From: Pyxidicoccus caerfyrddinensis
Lineage (GTDB): Bacteria; Myxococcota; Myxococcia; Myxococcales; Myxococcaceae
NCBI RefSeq assembly: GCF_010894405.1
Contig: NZ_JAAIYA010000002.1
Coordinates: 434,001-498,000, forward strand
Length of the DNA stretch: 64,000 nucleotides
Direction of reading: 5' to 3'
Shown here: positions 39,238 to 47,840 of the stretch, in pieces
Numbering within the stretch: position 1 is the first letter of the stretch
Layout of the letters: each line of letters begins with the position of its first letter
Translations under genes and position numbers: made by a program
Notes under the pieces: model-generated
Seen by the model: only the letters and a program-made list of their open reading frames with translations
Databases searched by the model: none
What the model was told of the DNA's origin: nothing

Positions 39238-40779
39238 GTGCAGAGCGACGCCATCACCGGCTCCAAGGCCGGTATCACCATCGCCGCCATGGCCGCGGCG
39301 CTGATGTCCGTGCTGGACATCTCCATCGTCAACGTGGCGCTCAGTGACATCCGCGCCAGCTTCGGCACGCCGCTGGACCAGATTGCGTGGGTGTCCACCG
39401 GCTACATGATGGCGAACGTGGTGGTCATCCCGATGACGGGCTGGCTGCAGCGGCGCTTCGGCTACCGGCGCTACTTCACCGCCTCCATCCTGATGTTCAC
39501 CGCGGCCAGCGTGCTGTGCGGCCTGTCGTGGAACCTGCCGTCGCTCGTGGTCTTCCGCATCCTCCAGGGCATCGGCGGCGGCGCCATCATCCCCACCTCG
39601 CAGGCCATCCTCTTCGCCCGCTACCCGCGCGAGGAGCACGGCATGGCGGGTGCGCTCTTCGGCCTGGGCGCCGTGACGGGGCCGCTGCTCGGGCCCACGG
39701 TGGGCGGCATGCTCATCGAGGCGGCGAGCTGGCACTGGATCTTCCTCATCAACCTGCCGGTGGGCCTGTTCGCGGCCTGGATGGCGTGGCGCCACATCGA
39801 CCAGCCGGCCTTCGCGCCCACCCAGGACAAGGTGGACCGGTATGGCATCGCCCTCCTGGCGGTGGGCATGGCCTCGCTCCAGTTCGTGCTGGAGGAGGGC
39901 AACCGCGAGGACTGGTTCGACAGCCGCAAAATCACGCTGCTCGCGGTGGTGGCGGGGGTGGCGCTCATCACCTTCATCGTCCACGAGTTGGAGACACCCC
40001 AGCCGGTGGTGGACCTGCGCGTGTTCGCCAACCGCTCGTACACGGCGGCCACGGGCATCAACTTCATCGTCGGCACGGCGCTGTTCGCGGGCTCGTTCCT
40101 CTTCAGCCTCTACTGCGGCACGGTGATGCGCTACTCGGCGCTCGACATCGGCCTCATCTTCCTCAAGGGCAGCGTCATCCAGCTGTTCCTGATGCCGCTC
40201 ATCGGCCGCTTCGGCGGGAAGGTGGATGGGCGGATGCTGGTGGGGCTGGGCATCATCGGCATGTGCCTGTCGCTGTGGACCAACGGCCACCTGTCCAGCA
40301 CCGCGGACGAGGCCACGCTCATCCTGCCCGTGTTCATCCGCGCCTGCTCATTGGGCATGGTGTTCGTGCCGCTGTCGGTGATGGCGCTCAGTGATTTGCG
40401 GCCGGACCAGCGCGGGAACGCGGCGGGCCTCTACAACCTGACGCGTGAGCTGGGCGGCTCTATTGGCACGGCGTGGATGAGCAGCGCGCTCAGCCGGACG
40501 ACCAAGGTGAACTTCACCGCGCTGACGTCGCACGTGGACGCCTACAGCCAGGTGACGCAGGAGCAGGTCGCCGCCATCCGGGGCGCGGTGGGCTCACGCG
40601 TGGCGGACCCGCTGGGCGCCGCCTACAGCATCCTCAGCCAGCGCATCAACGGCCAGGCGCTGGTGCGCGCGTTCAACGCCAACTTCACGGTGCTGACCGC
40701 CATCTTCGCCCTGTCGCTGGTGCTGGTGTTCATGCTCAAGAAGCCCGCTGCCGGCGTGAAGGTGGAAGGCGCGCACTGA
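39238..40779 (+). CDS. MFS drug exporter of the DHA2 (EmrB/QacA) family
   Basis: 513 residues from a GTG, 14 predicted membrane spans as expected for DHA2. Motifs: LMSVLDISIVNVALSDI (D1 region in span 1), GYMMANVVVIPMTGWLQRRFGYRR (motif A between spans 2 and 3) and GALFGLGAVTGPLLGPTVGG (motif C in span 5). It exports hydrophobic drugs or acids by proton antiport, with the preceding HlyD-family protein. A strong hairpin terminator follows at 40807-40846. Regulated by the MarR protein upstream, by inference. Confidence 0.92.
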   Translation: MQSDAITGSKAGITIAAMAAALMSVLDISIVNVALSDIRASFGTPLDQIAWVSTGYMMANVVVIPMTGWLQRRFGYRRYFTASILMFTAASVLCGLSWNLPSLVVFRILQGIGGGAIIPTSQAILFARYPREEHGMAGALFGLGAVTGPLLGPTVGGMLIEAASWHWIFLINLPVGLFAAWMAWRHIDQPAFAPTQDKVDRYGIALLAVGMASLQFVLEEGNREDWFDSRKITLLAVVAGVALITFIVHELETPQPVVDLRVFANRSYTAATGINFIVGTALFAGSFLFSLYCGTVMRYSALDIGLIFLKGSVIQLFLMPLIGRFGGKVDGRMLVGLGIIGMCLSLWTNGHLSSTADEATLILPVFIRACSLGMVFVPLSVMALSDLRPDQRGNAAGLYNLTRELGGSIGTAWMSSALSRTTKVNFTALTSHVDAYSQVTQEQVAAIRGAVGSRVADPLGAAYSILSQRINGQALVRAFNANFTVLTAIFALSLVLVFMLKKPAAGVKVEGAH

Positions 40780-40806
40780 CGCGCGGCTGACACCCGGGTG
40801 CCCCTG

Positions 40807-40846
40807 ACGGGCCCGTCCTCTTCCGGGGGACGGGCCCGTTGCTTTT
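40807..40846. terminator. Bidirectional hairpin terminator
   Basis: ACGGGCCCGTCC (40807-40818) and GGACGGGCCCGT (40828-40839) form a perfect 12-bp stem, followed on the plus strand by TGCTTTT. It ends the efflux operon and, in the opposite direction, lies just past the VOC-protein gene. Confidence 0.85.
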
Positions 40847-40855
40847 CCGAGCGGG

Positions 40856-41266
40856 CTACGGCTGCGGCTGGACGTGCTTGGGGTCCATCCAGAAGATTTC
40901 CCAGTGGTGGCCGTCGAGGTCCTGGAAGCTGCGCTGGTACATGAAGCCGTAGTCCGTGGGCTCCTTCGTCTTCGTGGCGCCGGCCTTCAGGGCCTTGTCC
41001 ACGAGCGTGTCCACGGCGGCCCGGTTGTCCGCGGAGAGGGCGATGATGGACCCGACGACCTTGGACGTGTCCGCGATCTCCTTGGTGACGAAGGTCTTGA
41101 AGAAGTCCTTCACCAGCAGCATCGCGTAGATGTTCTCGCTGATGACCATGCAGGTGCCGCTCTCGTTGGTGAACTGGGCATTGAACGTGTAGCCGAGCTG
41201 CTTGAAGAACTCGACGGAGCGGCTGAGGGACTGCACGGGCAGGTTCACGAAGATGCTGGTCGCCAT
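40856..41266 (-). CDS. VOC-superfamily (glyoxalase-like) protein
   Basis: 136 residues, the length of a single-unit vicinal-oxygen-chelate protein. It starts with the beta strand SIFVNLPVQSLSRSVEFFKQLGY and ends with QDLDGHHWEIFWMDP, where His and Glu are the typical metal ligands of the last strand. Such proteins include glyoxalases, antibiotic-binding proteins and lactoylglutathione-type enzymes. This one looks like the conserved YaeR/PhnB-like branch with no assigned substrate. It converges on the efflux operon. Confidence 0.82.
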   Translation of the reverse strand: MATSIFVNLPVQSLSRSVEFFKQLGYTFNAQFTNESGTCMVISENIYAMLLVKDFFKTFVTKEIADTSKVVGSIIALSADNRAAVDTLVDKALKAGATKTKEPTDYGFMYQRSFQDLDGHHWEIFWMDPKHVQPQP

Positions 41267-41335
41267 GGCTTCAAGTCTCCTGTGTGGGTTCCAACCCTGC
41301 GACGAACGGCGTCGCGGGAGATCGACATGGCTTTT

Positions 41336-41398
41336 TGGCTTCTTTTTCCCGGCCCCGGAAAAAAGAAGGCGGACCCATCCTCGAAGGATGGACCCGCC
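41336..41398 (-). terminator. Terminator region for the polysaccharide lyase gene
   Basis: On the minus strand, a stem (41368-41380 with 41386-41398, two mismatches) is followed by a run TTCTTTTTT near 41358-41367. Adjacent, the CTTCTTTTTCC / GGAAAAAAGAAG arms also pair, so the block could stop transcription on both strands. It lies 30 bases past the stop of the polysaccharide lyase gene. Confidence 0.7.
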
Positions 41399-41427
41399 GG
41401 GTGCTTCAGGAAGGCTGGCCGCTGCGG

Positions 41428-42507
41428 TCAGCGCCGCGAGCGGGCGGCCGCGGGGGCGTGCTTCCGCCGGCGGCCGAGCATCGCGAAGGCGGCGAGCAGG
41501 CCGGCGGCCGCCACGATGGGGACGCCTCCCGTGCCGGTGGCCGAGGCACCGCAGCCCTGGGGCGCCGTGCCGGGCACGCGCGAGCCGTCCGCGGGCGTGC
41601 CGCTGCCCAGGTCATCACCGGGCAGCGCGCCCAGGCCGGGCTGCTGGGTGTCGGGGGTGGGCGTCTGCACCACGGGGGCCTCGGGCTCCTCCTCCGCCGG
41701 GGACTCCGGCGCGGGGCTGGGGTCCGGCAGCGTCACCACCGGCGGCGTCTCCGGCGTCGGCTCGGGCGTGGGCTCAGGCGTCGGCGCGGGGGCGGGGGCG
41801 GGCGGCATCACGTCCTCCAGCTTGGAGGCCATGGTGAAGCCGTCGTGGTACACGAAGGCCTCCGGGCTGATGGAGTCGTCGCGGTACAGGCCGAGCTTGA
41901 GGTAGTTGAACTCGCTGCCGTACTGCGTGGCGGCGAAGGTCTTCGGCACCGCCACCTTGCCGTTGTGCCACATCTGCACGTAGCCGACCTTCTTGTTGGA
42001 GGACCACTTCACCTCCAGCACGAAGTCGTGCCACGTGCCGCGGTCCAGCGGCGCCTGCCACAGCACGGTGCCGGTGGCTCCGCCCACGCGCATGTTCATC
42101 TGCTCGCCGTTCACGAAGAACTCGAGCGGGGGCGAGCCGCAGCAGCCTTCCTGGTGCCACTGGGCGAAGACCTGCCACGTGTTGGAGCTGGGGTAGCTCT
42201 TCGGGAACTGGGTGCTCCACTTGTAGAACCACGTGGAGCCCGTCTTCTCCTGGCTGATGTAGAGCAGCTCGTTGCGGTTGCCGCTCGCGCCGATGGGGTC
42301 ATCCCCCTGGCGGACGATGGCCTTCAGCGCATAGCGGCCCTCGCGCACGACGTCCGACACGATCTGGAGCCGGCTGTTGGCGACGGCCTGGGAGCGCGTC
42401 CACTGTGAAATGTTTCCCGTTTCGAAGTCGCCCTTCCACGCCACGTCCGCGGAAGCGAGCATTGGCAGTAGGGACAACAGGGCGACATGGCGAAGGAGAT
42501 GCGGCAA
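41428..42507 (-). CDS. Secreted polysaccharide lyase-like protein with MYXO-CTERM-type tail
   Basis: 359 residues from a TTG preceded by AAAGGA at six bases. A signal peptide (HVALLSLLPMLASA) leads into a jelly-roll lyase domain (about 25-240), resembling the heparin-lyase I / polysaccharide lyase family (WKGDFETGNISQWTR, RYALKAIVRQGDDP, RNELLY, WHDFVLEVKWSSNKKVGYVQMW, YLKLGLYRD). A Pro/Thr/Glu spacer rich in PTPEPTPE repeats follows. The C-terminus has GCGASATG, a hydrophobic span and GRRRKHA, a MYXO-CTERM-like surface-sorting signal. It probably cuts acidic polysaccharide outside the cell. The substrate is unknown. Confidence 0.8.
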   Translation of the reverse strand: MPHLLRHVALLSLLPMLASADVAWKGDFETGNISQWTRSQAVANSRLQIVSDVVREGRYALKAIVRQGDDPIGASGNRNELLYISQEKTGSTWFYKWSTQFPKSYPSSNTWQVFAQWHQEGCCGSPPLEFFVNGEQMNMRVGGATGTVLWQAPLDRGTWHDFVLEVKWSSNKKVGYVQMWHNGKVAVPKTFAATQYGSEFNYLKLGLYRDDSISPEAFVYHDGFTMASKLEDVMPPAPAPAPTPEPTPEPTPETPPVVTLPDPSPAPESPAEEEPEAPVVQTPTPDTQQPGLGALPGDDLGSGTPADGSRVPGTAPQGCGASATGTGGVPIVAAAGLLAAFAMLGRRRKHAPAAARSRR

Positions 42508-43007
42508 GCGAGGTCCTTTCGTCTCGGGTTGGCGCAATGGGACAGCCGGGCCGCCTTCCCGCTTCCCGCCAACGCCCGTCTGCCAACCCCCAGAAAGCCC
42601 TCCGCTCGTGCCCCGCCTCGGCGAGCGACCTGCCCGGCAAGCCGACCCATAAGCCTTCCCCTCAACACTGCGGATGCAGTGATTCCAAAGGGATGCGCGC
42701 ACGGCGTCATTCAAGGATTCCGGCCCACATCGTCTCTAGTGAAGGTTGGTTGGTTTCCGACCTGGCCACGGGGCCCAGCGCGGCCCGTCCGTAGGGGAAG
42801 GTGTTTCGCGAGGGCCTCGAAAAGCCCCTGGGAAATGCGGGAACCCGACAGGCTCATGTCCGTGCATACGGGGATTCCGTGGGTTGAGGAACGTCGAGAC
42901 GCCCCGCGGCATGGGGGGATGCCCGGCGGCGCAGTCGGCGGCAAGGGGATGTTGGTGTAGAACCCGATAGGTGGGCGCTGCTTGGGGGTGGCGCCCGAGG
43001 GGGCAGT
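42508..43007. other. 500-base intergenic region with two hairpins
   Basis: This lies between the divergent polysaccharide lyase and CHAT-protein genes. CACTGC-GGAT-GCAGTG (42666-42681) is a perfect small hairpin. GGGCGC (42973-42978) and GCGCCC (42991-42996) form another, just before the ribosome site of the CHAT gene, and could affect its translation. Open frames here lack third-base bias and are not genes. I see no clear promoter motif. Confidence 0.5.
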
Positions 43008-45761
43008 ATGTTGAAGCCGGCGTACGACAAGCTCTTGGTCCTGGCGCTGGCGACGCCCGTGCTCGTATTGACTGTCCTGCTCGCACGGAGCCCCTCCAAG
43101 GGAGACGGCGGAGGCGTCACGCCCCAGTTCTGGGCCGAGCGGCGGGCGGCGGCGCGCATCGAGGCCCGGCTCACCCACCCCGAGGCGGACAAGTACCGGC
43201 CGCGCGTCTCTTCCGGCGGCTGCCCCGTGCCCCCGGAGCCCATCCCCCTGAAGGAGCTGGCGAAGCTGGAGGAGGTGGGGGACTGGGGCGGTATCGCCGC
43301 GGCCTATGCCCTCCAGGGCGAGTGGAACCAGGCGGCCTCCTTCCTGGAGCGCATGCCCGCCTCTCCGAACCGGGACAGCGACCTGGCGGCCGTCCACCTG
43401 GCGAGGGGGGCACACGAGCAGGCCCTGCGGCTGCTGGACGCGGTGCTCGCCGCCCAGCCGAAGCACGCGCAGGCGCTGTGGAACCGCGCGCTGGTGCTCC
43501 AGGAGATGGGGCTCACCATGAAGGCGGCGGAGACCTACGAGCAGGTGGCCACGCTGAACGAGCAGGGCTGGGGCCGCGAGGCCCATGCCCACGCCCTCTC
43601 CCTGCGCGAGGAGACGCTGGAGCGCGCCCGGAAGTGGAAGGGCGCCCGCGACGCCACCCTGGCGTTGATGGAGGACACCGGAGCCCCGCTGCCGCTCGAG
43701 GAGGCCCGCCAGCAGCCGGGCGTGGTGCGGCAGAGCTTCTATGACGTGGTCCGCTCGGCTCAGTCGAAGGACCGCGCGCTGGCGCTGCTCCCGCTCGCGC
43801 AGGAACTGGACCGGCTGCAGGGGGGCTCCACGCTGGGGGACTACGTGCGGAAGGTGGCGACGCGGGACTTCACCCGCCGCGCCCCGCTGGCGAAGGGCTA
43901 CGCGGAGCTGGTGCGCACCCAGGGCCCGGTTCCGCAGGCGCTGCTGGAGACGCTGCGCGCCTCCAGCGAGGACGACCTCTTCGCGGGGGCCATGCTGCGC
44001 ACCCGCGGCGGCGCGATGGGGTACGTGACGGACGCGGTGGAGCGCGGCAAGCGCCAGCAGGACCCCTGGTTCAACTTCTACCTGGAGCGCGAGCAGGCCC
44101 GGAAGGAGACGGCGGACGGCGAGTGGTGGAAGGCCGAGCAGCGGCTCTTCAGCGCCCTGCAGCGCTGCCGCGAGGGCGCCTTCAGCGCGGGCTGCGTGGA
44201 GCTGGAGCTGCGCCTGGGCATCCTCTACACCGACCTGCGGCGCCTCACCGAGGCCGAGCAGCACGCCCGCACCGGGTGGACGTGGGCGCGCCAGCTGCGG
44301 GAGTGGGAGCTGGAGCTGACCGCGCTGGAGAGCCTGACCCACATCGCGAGAGATCGCGGCGACTTCTCGAGCGCCCGGGCCTACGTGGAGGAGTGGTCCT
44401 CGCGAGGCGGTCGGAAGAACACCTGCTACTGGCCGCGGGTCAACCTGGCGCACATCCAATTCCTGGACATGAAGTCGGAGGACGCGCGCCGCACGCTGGA
44501 GAGCGCTTCCTCGTGTCCCAACGCGCCGCTGGACTTCATGTTCGCCGCCACCTTCTCGGAGCTGTCCCGCGTCCGCCCGACCCCGGGGGACGCGGAGCAG
44601 CTGCGCAAGGTGCTCGCCGCCCCCTGGGCCACCAACCCCATCCCGGGCGACGCCATCAACGCGCGCTACATCGAGGGCCGCTTCGCGCTGGACCGCGAGC
44701 GCGAGCAGGGACAGGCCCTGCTCAAGCGCGCCATCAATGAGGCGGAGAAGCTCCCGCGCGCGGACACGCAGGCGCGCGATGCGTGGACGCTGAGCTACTC
44801 CTCGCTCGTCACCGACGCGGGGCGCACGGGCGACTGGGCCCGGGCGCTGGAGCTGATGGCCGCGCAGCTGGGCACCTCCGTGCCGGCGCGGTGCGCGCTG
44901 GCGGTGGCGGTGCACTACGAGCGCGGGGTGGTGGTGGCCCGCGGGCCCCAGGGCGAGGTGGTGGGGCACTATGACGGTGCGCGCCAGGAGCCCTTCTCCC
45001 GCAGCCCCACGTCCTCGCTCGTCCCGGAGCAGATGCGGCAGGCGCTGCGGGGCTGCGAGCGGGTGGACGTGCTCGCCTGGGCCCCCGTCTTCGGCCGCAC
45101 GGACCTGCTGCCGCCGGACATGGCCTGGAGCTTCCGCATGGGGAAGACGGCCCAGCCGCGCACCGCGTCGAGCGGGCGCCGGCTCGTCGTCTCCAGCGTG
45201 GAGGCCCCCTCGCTTTTGCAACTGCCCCGGCTGCCCGCGTGGACGCCTTCGCCAGAGCCCGAGCCCACGCCGCTGGAGCTGCTGTCCGGCTCGGAGGCGA
45301 CGCCCTCGCGCGTGCTGTCGCGCATGTCGGACGCCACCGAAATCGAGATTCACGCGCACGGCATCAGCGACCCCGCCCTGTCGGACGCGTCGCTGGTGGT
45401 GCTGTCGCCGGAGGGCAACGGGCGCTACGCGCTCACCGCGGACGTCGTCCGGCAGCAGAAGCTGGCGGGCTCGCCCCTCGTCTTCCTCGCCGCGTGCAGC
45501 GCGGGGCGCCTGGCCTCCACCACCACCAACGAGCCCTTCAGCCTGCCGGCCGCCTTCATCGACGCGGGCGCGCGGGCGGTGCTCGCGTCCACCGTGGACA
45601 TCCCGGACGCCGCGGGCCGCTTCTTCGACGGGGTGCGCCAGCGCATCCGCGCCGGCTCCGCGCCCGCCGTGGCCCTGCGCGACGAGCGGCAGAAGTGGCT
45701 GGCCCGCGACTCGCGCAACGCCTGGACGCAGTCCGTGCTGTTGGTGGAGACGTCCGAGTAG
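43008..45761 (+). CDS. Membrane-anchored TPR-CHAT protease-like protein
   Basis: 917 residues. One N-terminal membrane span (DKLLVLALATPVLVLTVLLA), then TPR-type helical repeats over about 75-640 (LLDAVLAAQPKHAQALWNRAL). The C-terminal ~280 residues match a CHAT caspase-like domain: catalytic His in EIEIHAHGI (His784) and catalytic Cys in FLAACSAG (Cys830). Such domains cleave targets on receipt of a signal bound by the repeats. The TPR part clearly aligns with the protein at 47837-49237, but that one lacks the CHAT domain. Unlike its relative, it has no adjacent sigma factor or zinc finger. Its substrate is unknown. Confidence 0.85.
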   Translation: MLKPAYDKLLVLALATPVLVLTVLLARSPSKGDGGGVTPQFWAERRAAARIEARLTHPEADKYRPRVSSGGCPVPPEPIPLKELAKLEEVGDWGGIAAAYALQGEWNQAASFLERMPASPNRDSDLAAVHLARGAHEQALRLLDAVLAAQPKHAQALWNRALVLQEMGLTMKAAETYEQVATLNEQGWGREAHAHALSLREETLERARKWKGARDATLALMEDTGAPLPLEEARQQPGVVRQSFYDVVRSAQSKDRALALLPLAQELDRLQGGSTLGDYVRKVATRDFTRRAPLAKGYAELVRTQGPVPQALLETLRASSEDDLFAGAMLRTRGGAMGYVTDAVERGKRQQDPWFNFYLEREQARKETADGEWWKAEQRLFSALQRCREGAFSAGCVELELRLGILYTDLRRLTEAEQHARTGWTWARQLREWELELTALESLTHIARDRGDFSSARAYVEEWSSRGGRKNTCYWPRVNLAHIQFLDMKSEDARRTLESASSCPNAPLDFMFAATFSELSRVRPTPGDAEQLRKVLAAPWATNPIPGDAINARYIEGRFALDREREQGQALLKRAINEAEKLPRADTQARDAWTLSYSSLVTDAGRTGDWARALELMAAQLGTSVPARCALAVAVHYERGVVVARGPQGEVVGHYDGARQEPFSRSPTSSLVPEQMRQALRGCERVDVLAWAPVFGRTDLLPPDMAWSFRMGKTAQPRTASSGRRLVVSSVEAPSLLQLPRLPAWTPSPEPEPTPLELLSGSEATPSRVLSRMSDATEIEIHAHGISDPALSDASLVVLSPEGNGRYALTADVVRQQKLAGSPLVFLAACSAGRLASTTTNEPFSLPAAFIDAGARAVLASTVDIPDAAGRFFDGVRQRIRAGSAPAVALRDERQKWLARDSRNAWTQSVLLVETSE

Positions 45762-45788
45762 CGCGGCGGGCCTCTTTCCGCCGCCGGC

Positions 45789-46799
45789 TCAGCGGGGCGT
45801 GGGCAGGTACGTGTTCCCCTTGGGCACCCGGAAGTGGTGGAACGTCACCGAGGCGCTCACGTCCAGCGCGCGCACCCAGTGCCACCAGCCCACGGGGATG
45901 AAGACCAGGTCCCCCGGCTCCAGCACCGCCTCCACCACGTCCGCCTCCGCGTAGAGGGGGAAGCGCTCCGGGTCCGGGCGCTCCGCGTCCACCTGGCTGA
46001 AGGTGCCGAAGCGCGGGTACATCAGGTGCCGCTGGAAGGAGGGGATGAGCTTCACGTGCTTGCGCCCCATCACCTGCGCCAGCAGCACGTTCATGTTGTC
46101 GTGGTGCAGCGGGGTGACGGTGCCCGCCGGGCCCAGCAGCAGCGTCATCATGTCCGGGCGCAATTCCGGGTCGATGATGCCCCGAGGCGCGCGCACGTCC
46201 TCTCGCAGGGCGCCAAAGCCCTCCCGCGCCCAGTTCTCGTTGCGCGGCACCATGTAGTAGTCGTTCGTCTCGCCCCCCGTCTCAATCATCCGCAGGTAGT
46301 CCTGGAAGCGCATGCTGGAGCGGTGCTTCTCGTACTCGGGGGCATGGTCCGGGTTGGCGTTGCGCCCCATCATCACCTCCACCTCCACGTCCCCCGCGCG
46401 CTCGGCCAGGTACGCCAGCGTCCAGCGCCCCAGGGCGGGCCAGTCCTCCATGAGCCCGCGCAGCACCACCGGGCGGTGCCCGAAGTAGTAGCGCGCGAAG
46501 AACTCCTCCGGGGCCAGGCCCTCGCGCCGCTCCAGCGTCCGGTGCCCGCCTGCCTGCCGGTGCAGCGCGCTGTAGGTGTCCATGATGGACTCCAGCCAGC
46601 CATGCCGGCGTCCCACACGCAGGGCCGCCTGGTAGTAGGGATGCGCCAGGACCGCGGCCACCTCCTCGCGCGCCACGTCTTCCGCCACGCCCGCACCTGT
46701 CAGGGCCTGTACCGCCTCATCGTGACTCACCCCCAGGGCCAGGTTCTCCACCAACCACGACTGCCACTCCGGTGACAGCCGCGAATTTTCCCTGCTCAT
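45789..46799 (-). CDS. JmjC/cupin_8-type Fe(II)/2-oxoglutarate oxygenase
   Basis: 336 residues. The double-stranded beta-helix has the metal ligands HxD in TPLHHDNMNVLL and the distal His in VGWWHWVRAL, as in cupin_8/JmjC protein hydroxylases (FIH-like). Upstream, RPVVLRGLMEDWPALGRWTLAYL is the family entry motif. The N-terminal ~90 residues (LSPEWQSWLVENLALGVSHDEA) are helical and may bind substrate. These enzymes hydroxylate side chains of proteins or peptides. It is transcribed divergently from a 66-residue peptide gene, a possible substrate. Confidence 0.87.
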   Translation of the reverse strand: MSRENSRLSPEWQSWLVENLALGVSHDEAVQALTGAGVAEDVAREEVAAVLAHPYYQAALRVGRRHGWLESIMDTYSALHRQAGGHRTLERREGLAPEEFFARYYFGHRPVVLRGLMEDWPALGRWTLAYLAERAGDVEVEVMMGRNANPDHAPEYEKHRSSMRFQDYLRMIETGGETNDYYMVPRNENWAREGFGALREDVRAPRGIIDPELRPDMMTLLLGPAGTVTPLHHDNMNVLLAQVMGRKHVKLIPSFQRHLMYPRFGTFSQVDAERPDPERFPLYAEADVVEAVLEPGDLVFIPVGWWHWVRALDVSASVTFHHFRVPKGNTYLPTPR

Positions 46800-46946
46800 T
46801 TAGAACTCCCTGGAATCCTGGTGTCAGTCCGACCCGGGGCTACTCACGAAATCGCAACCAGCATGGTAAGGAATGCGACCGTTTGCGTTTTACATACATC
46901 AGCAACTTGTCCGTGCTGCCTGTAGCCAGCACGAGGAGCGAGCGCC

Positions 46947-47147
46947 ATGACGCCCGGTGCCAATGAAACGAAGAAGAGCCCTTCCCTTGCGGCGATTGCT
47001 GGGGAGCCCGAAGTGGAGCCCAACGTGAAGAACAACTACGTGGACTGCGCCACCAACGTGGACGTCCAGCGCCAGCGCCGGCCCCTGCCGCCGCCGGCCA
47101 CGCCGCCCCTGAAGGACTCCAGCGGCGACGCGGCCCGGAACGGCTGA
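46947..47147 (+). CDS. Short peptide gene beside a JmjC oxygenase
   Basis: 66 residues, high third-base G/C, GAGGAG before the ATG and its own terminator, so it is a real gene. The first ~30 residues are a hydrophilic region (NETKKSPSLAAIAGEPEVE). The rest holds KNNYVDCATNVDVQRQR with one Cys, then a Pro-rich LPPPATPPL stretch. It has no signal peptide. It could be a ribosomally made precursor peptide with leader and core, modified by the adjacent oxygenase at Asn, Asp or Arg, but this is inference only. It could equally be a small regulatory protein. No similar peptide is recognised. Confidence 0.55.
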   Translation: MTPGANETKKSPSLAAIAGEPEVEPNVKNNYVDCATNVDVQRQRRPLPPPATPPLKDSSGDAARNG

Positions 47148-47153
47148 TCCTCC

Positions 47154-47190
47154 TGCCCGGTAAGGGTTTTTTTACCCTCCCGGGCATTTT
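47154..47190 (+). terminator. Hairpin terminator after the short peptide gene
   Basis: TGCCCGG (47154-47160) pairs with CCGGGCA (47180-47186), with a nested GGGT/ACCC pair, followed by TTTTA. It separates the peptide gene from the downstream sigma-factor gene. Confidence 0.8.
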
Positions 47191-47279
47191 ACTGTCTGGC
47201 GGCCGCTTTTTTCTTCTCAAGGATTGGGCGGCCGCGCGTCTTTGGTGGGAAACCACCAGCTGCGCAAGCGTGGGGCATC

Positions 47280-47840
47280 ATGGCAAACCTCTTCAACCGG
47301 GAGCGGCGGCGCTTCGAAGCGTTCATCCGCCAGCATCGTCCGGGCCTTCTGGGCCTGGCACGCCGGTTGTGCGCGCGCTCGAGCCTGGAACCGGAAGACC
47401 TGGTCCAGGAGACCTTCGAGCGGGCGATGCCGGAGTTCGAGCACCTGAAGGACAGGACGGACTCGGCGGCGGCGGCCTGGCTCTGCACCACCATGACGAA
47501 TCGCTTCCTGGACTACTGCCGCCGACAGCGGACGGAGACCCGGGGGCTGCCTCACCTGGCGCTGGTTCAGGACGCGGCGTTGTCGCCGGATGACTCCCAG
47601 GAGAACTGGGAGCTGGTGAACACCGACGAGTTCCAGAAGGCCATCGAGCGACTGAAGCCGCACCTGCGTGACGCCTACCGGCTCCACGCGGAGGGCAAGC
47701 GCTACACGGCCATCGCCGAGCATTTCAACGTTCCCGTAGGCACGGTGGGCAGCTGGCTCACCCTGGCTCGCAGGGACCTGAAGGAACTGCTGCTGCCCCA
47801 GGTGGCGGTAGCCCGGGAGCAGGGGGCAACGAGCTCATGA
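47280..47840 (+). CDS. ECF-type RNA polymerase sigma factor
   Basis: 186 residues. Region 2 (about 12-80) has FEAFIRQHRPGLLGLARRLC, LEPEDLVQETFERAM and AAAWLCTTMTNRFLDYCRRQR. Region 4 (about 120-175) has AIERLKPHLRDAYRLHAEGKRY and the helix-turn-helix IAEHFNVPVGTVGSWLTLARRDLK. There is no region 1.1 or 3, as expected for group IV sigma factors. Its stop overlaps the start of the anti-sigma/TPR gene (ATGA). A GGGAAACC-like -35 with CGTGG lies about 40 bases upstream, perhaps an autoregulated ECF promoter, but the spacing is doubtful. Confidence 0.9.
   Translation: MANLFNRERRRFEAFIRQHRPGLLGLARRLCARSSLEPEDLVQETFERAMPEFEHLKDRTDSAAAAWLCTTMTNRFLDYCRRQRTETRGLPHLALVQDAALSPDDSQENWELVNTDEFQKAIERLKPHLRDAYRLHAEGKRYTAIAEHFNVPVGTVGSWLTLARRDLKELLLPQVAVAREQGATSS

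Noticed and set aside
47200..47235. Two GCGGCCGC boxes as a regulatory pair upstream of the sigma-factor gene
   Set aside because: This octamer is common in high-GC DNA and the spacing carries no other support.
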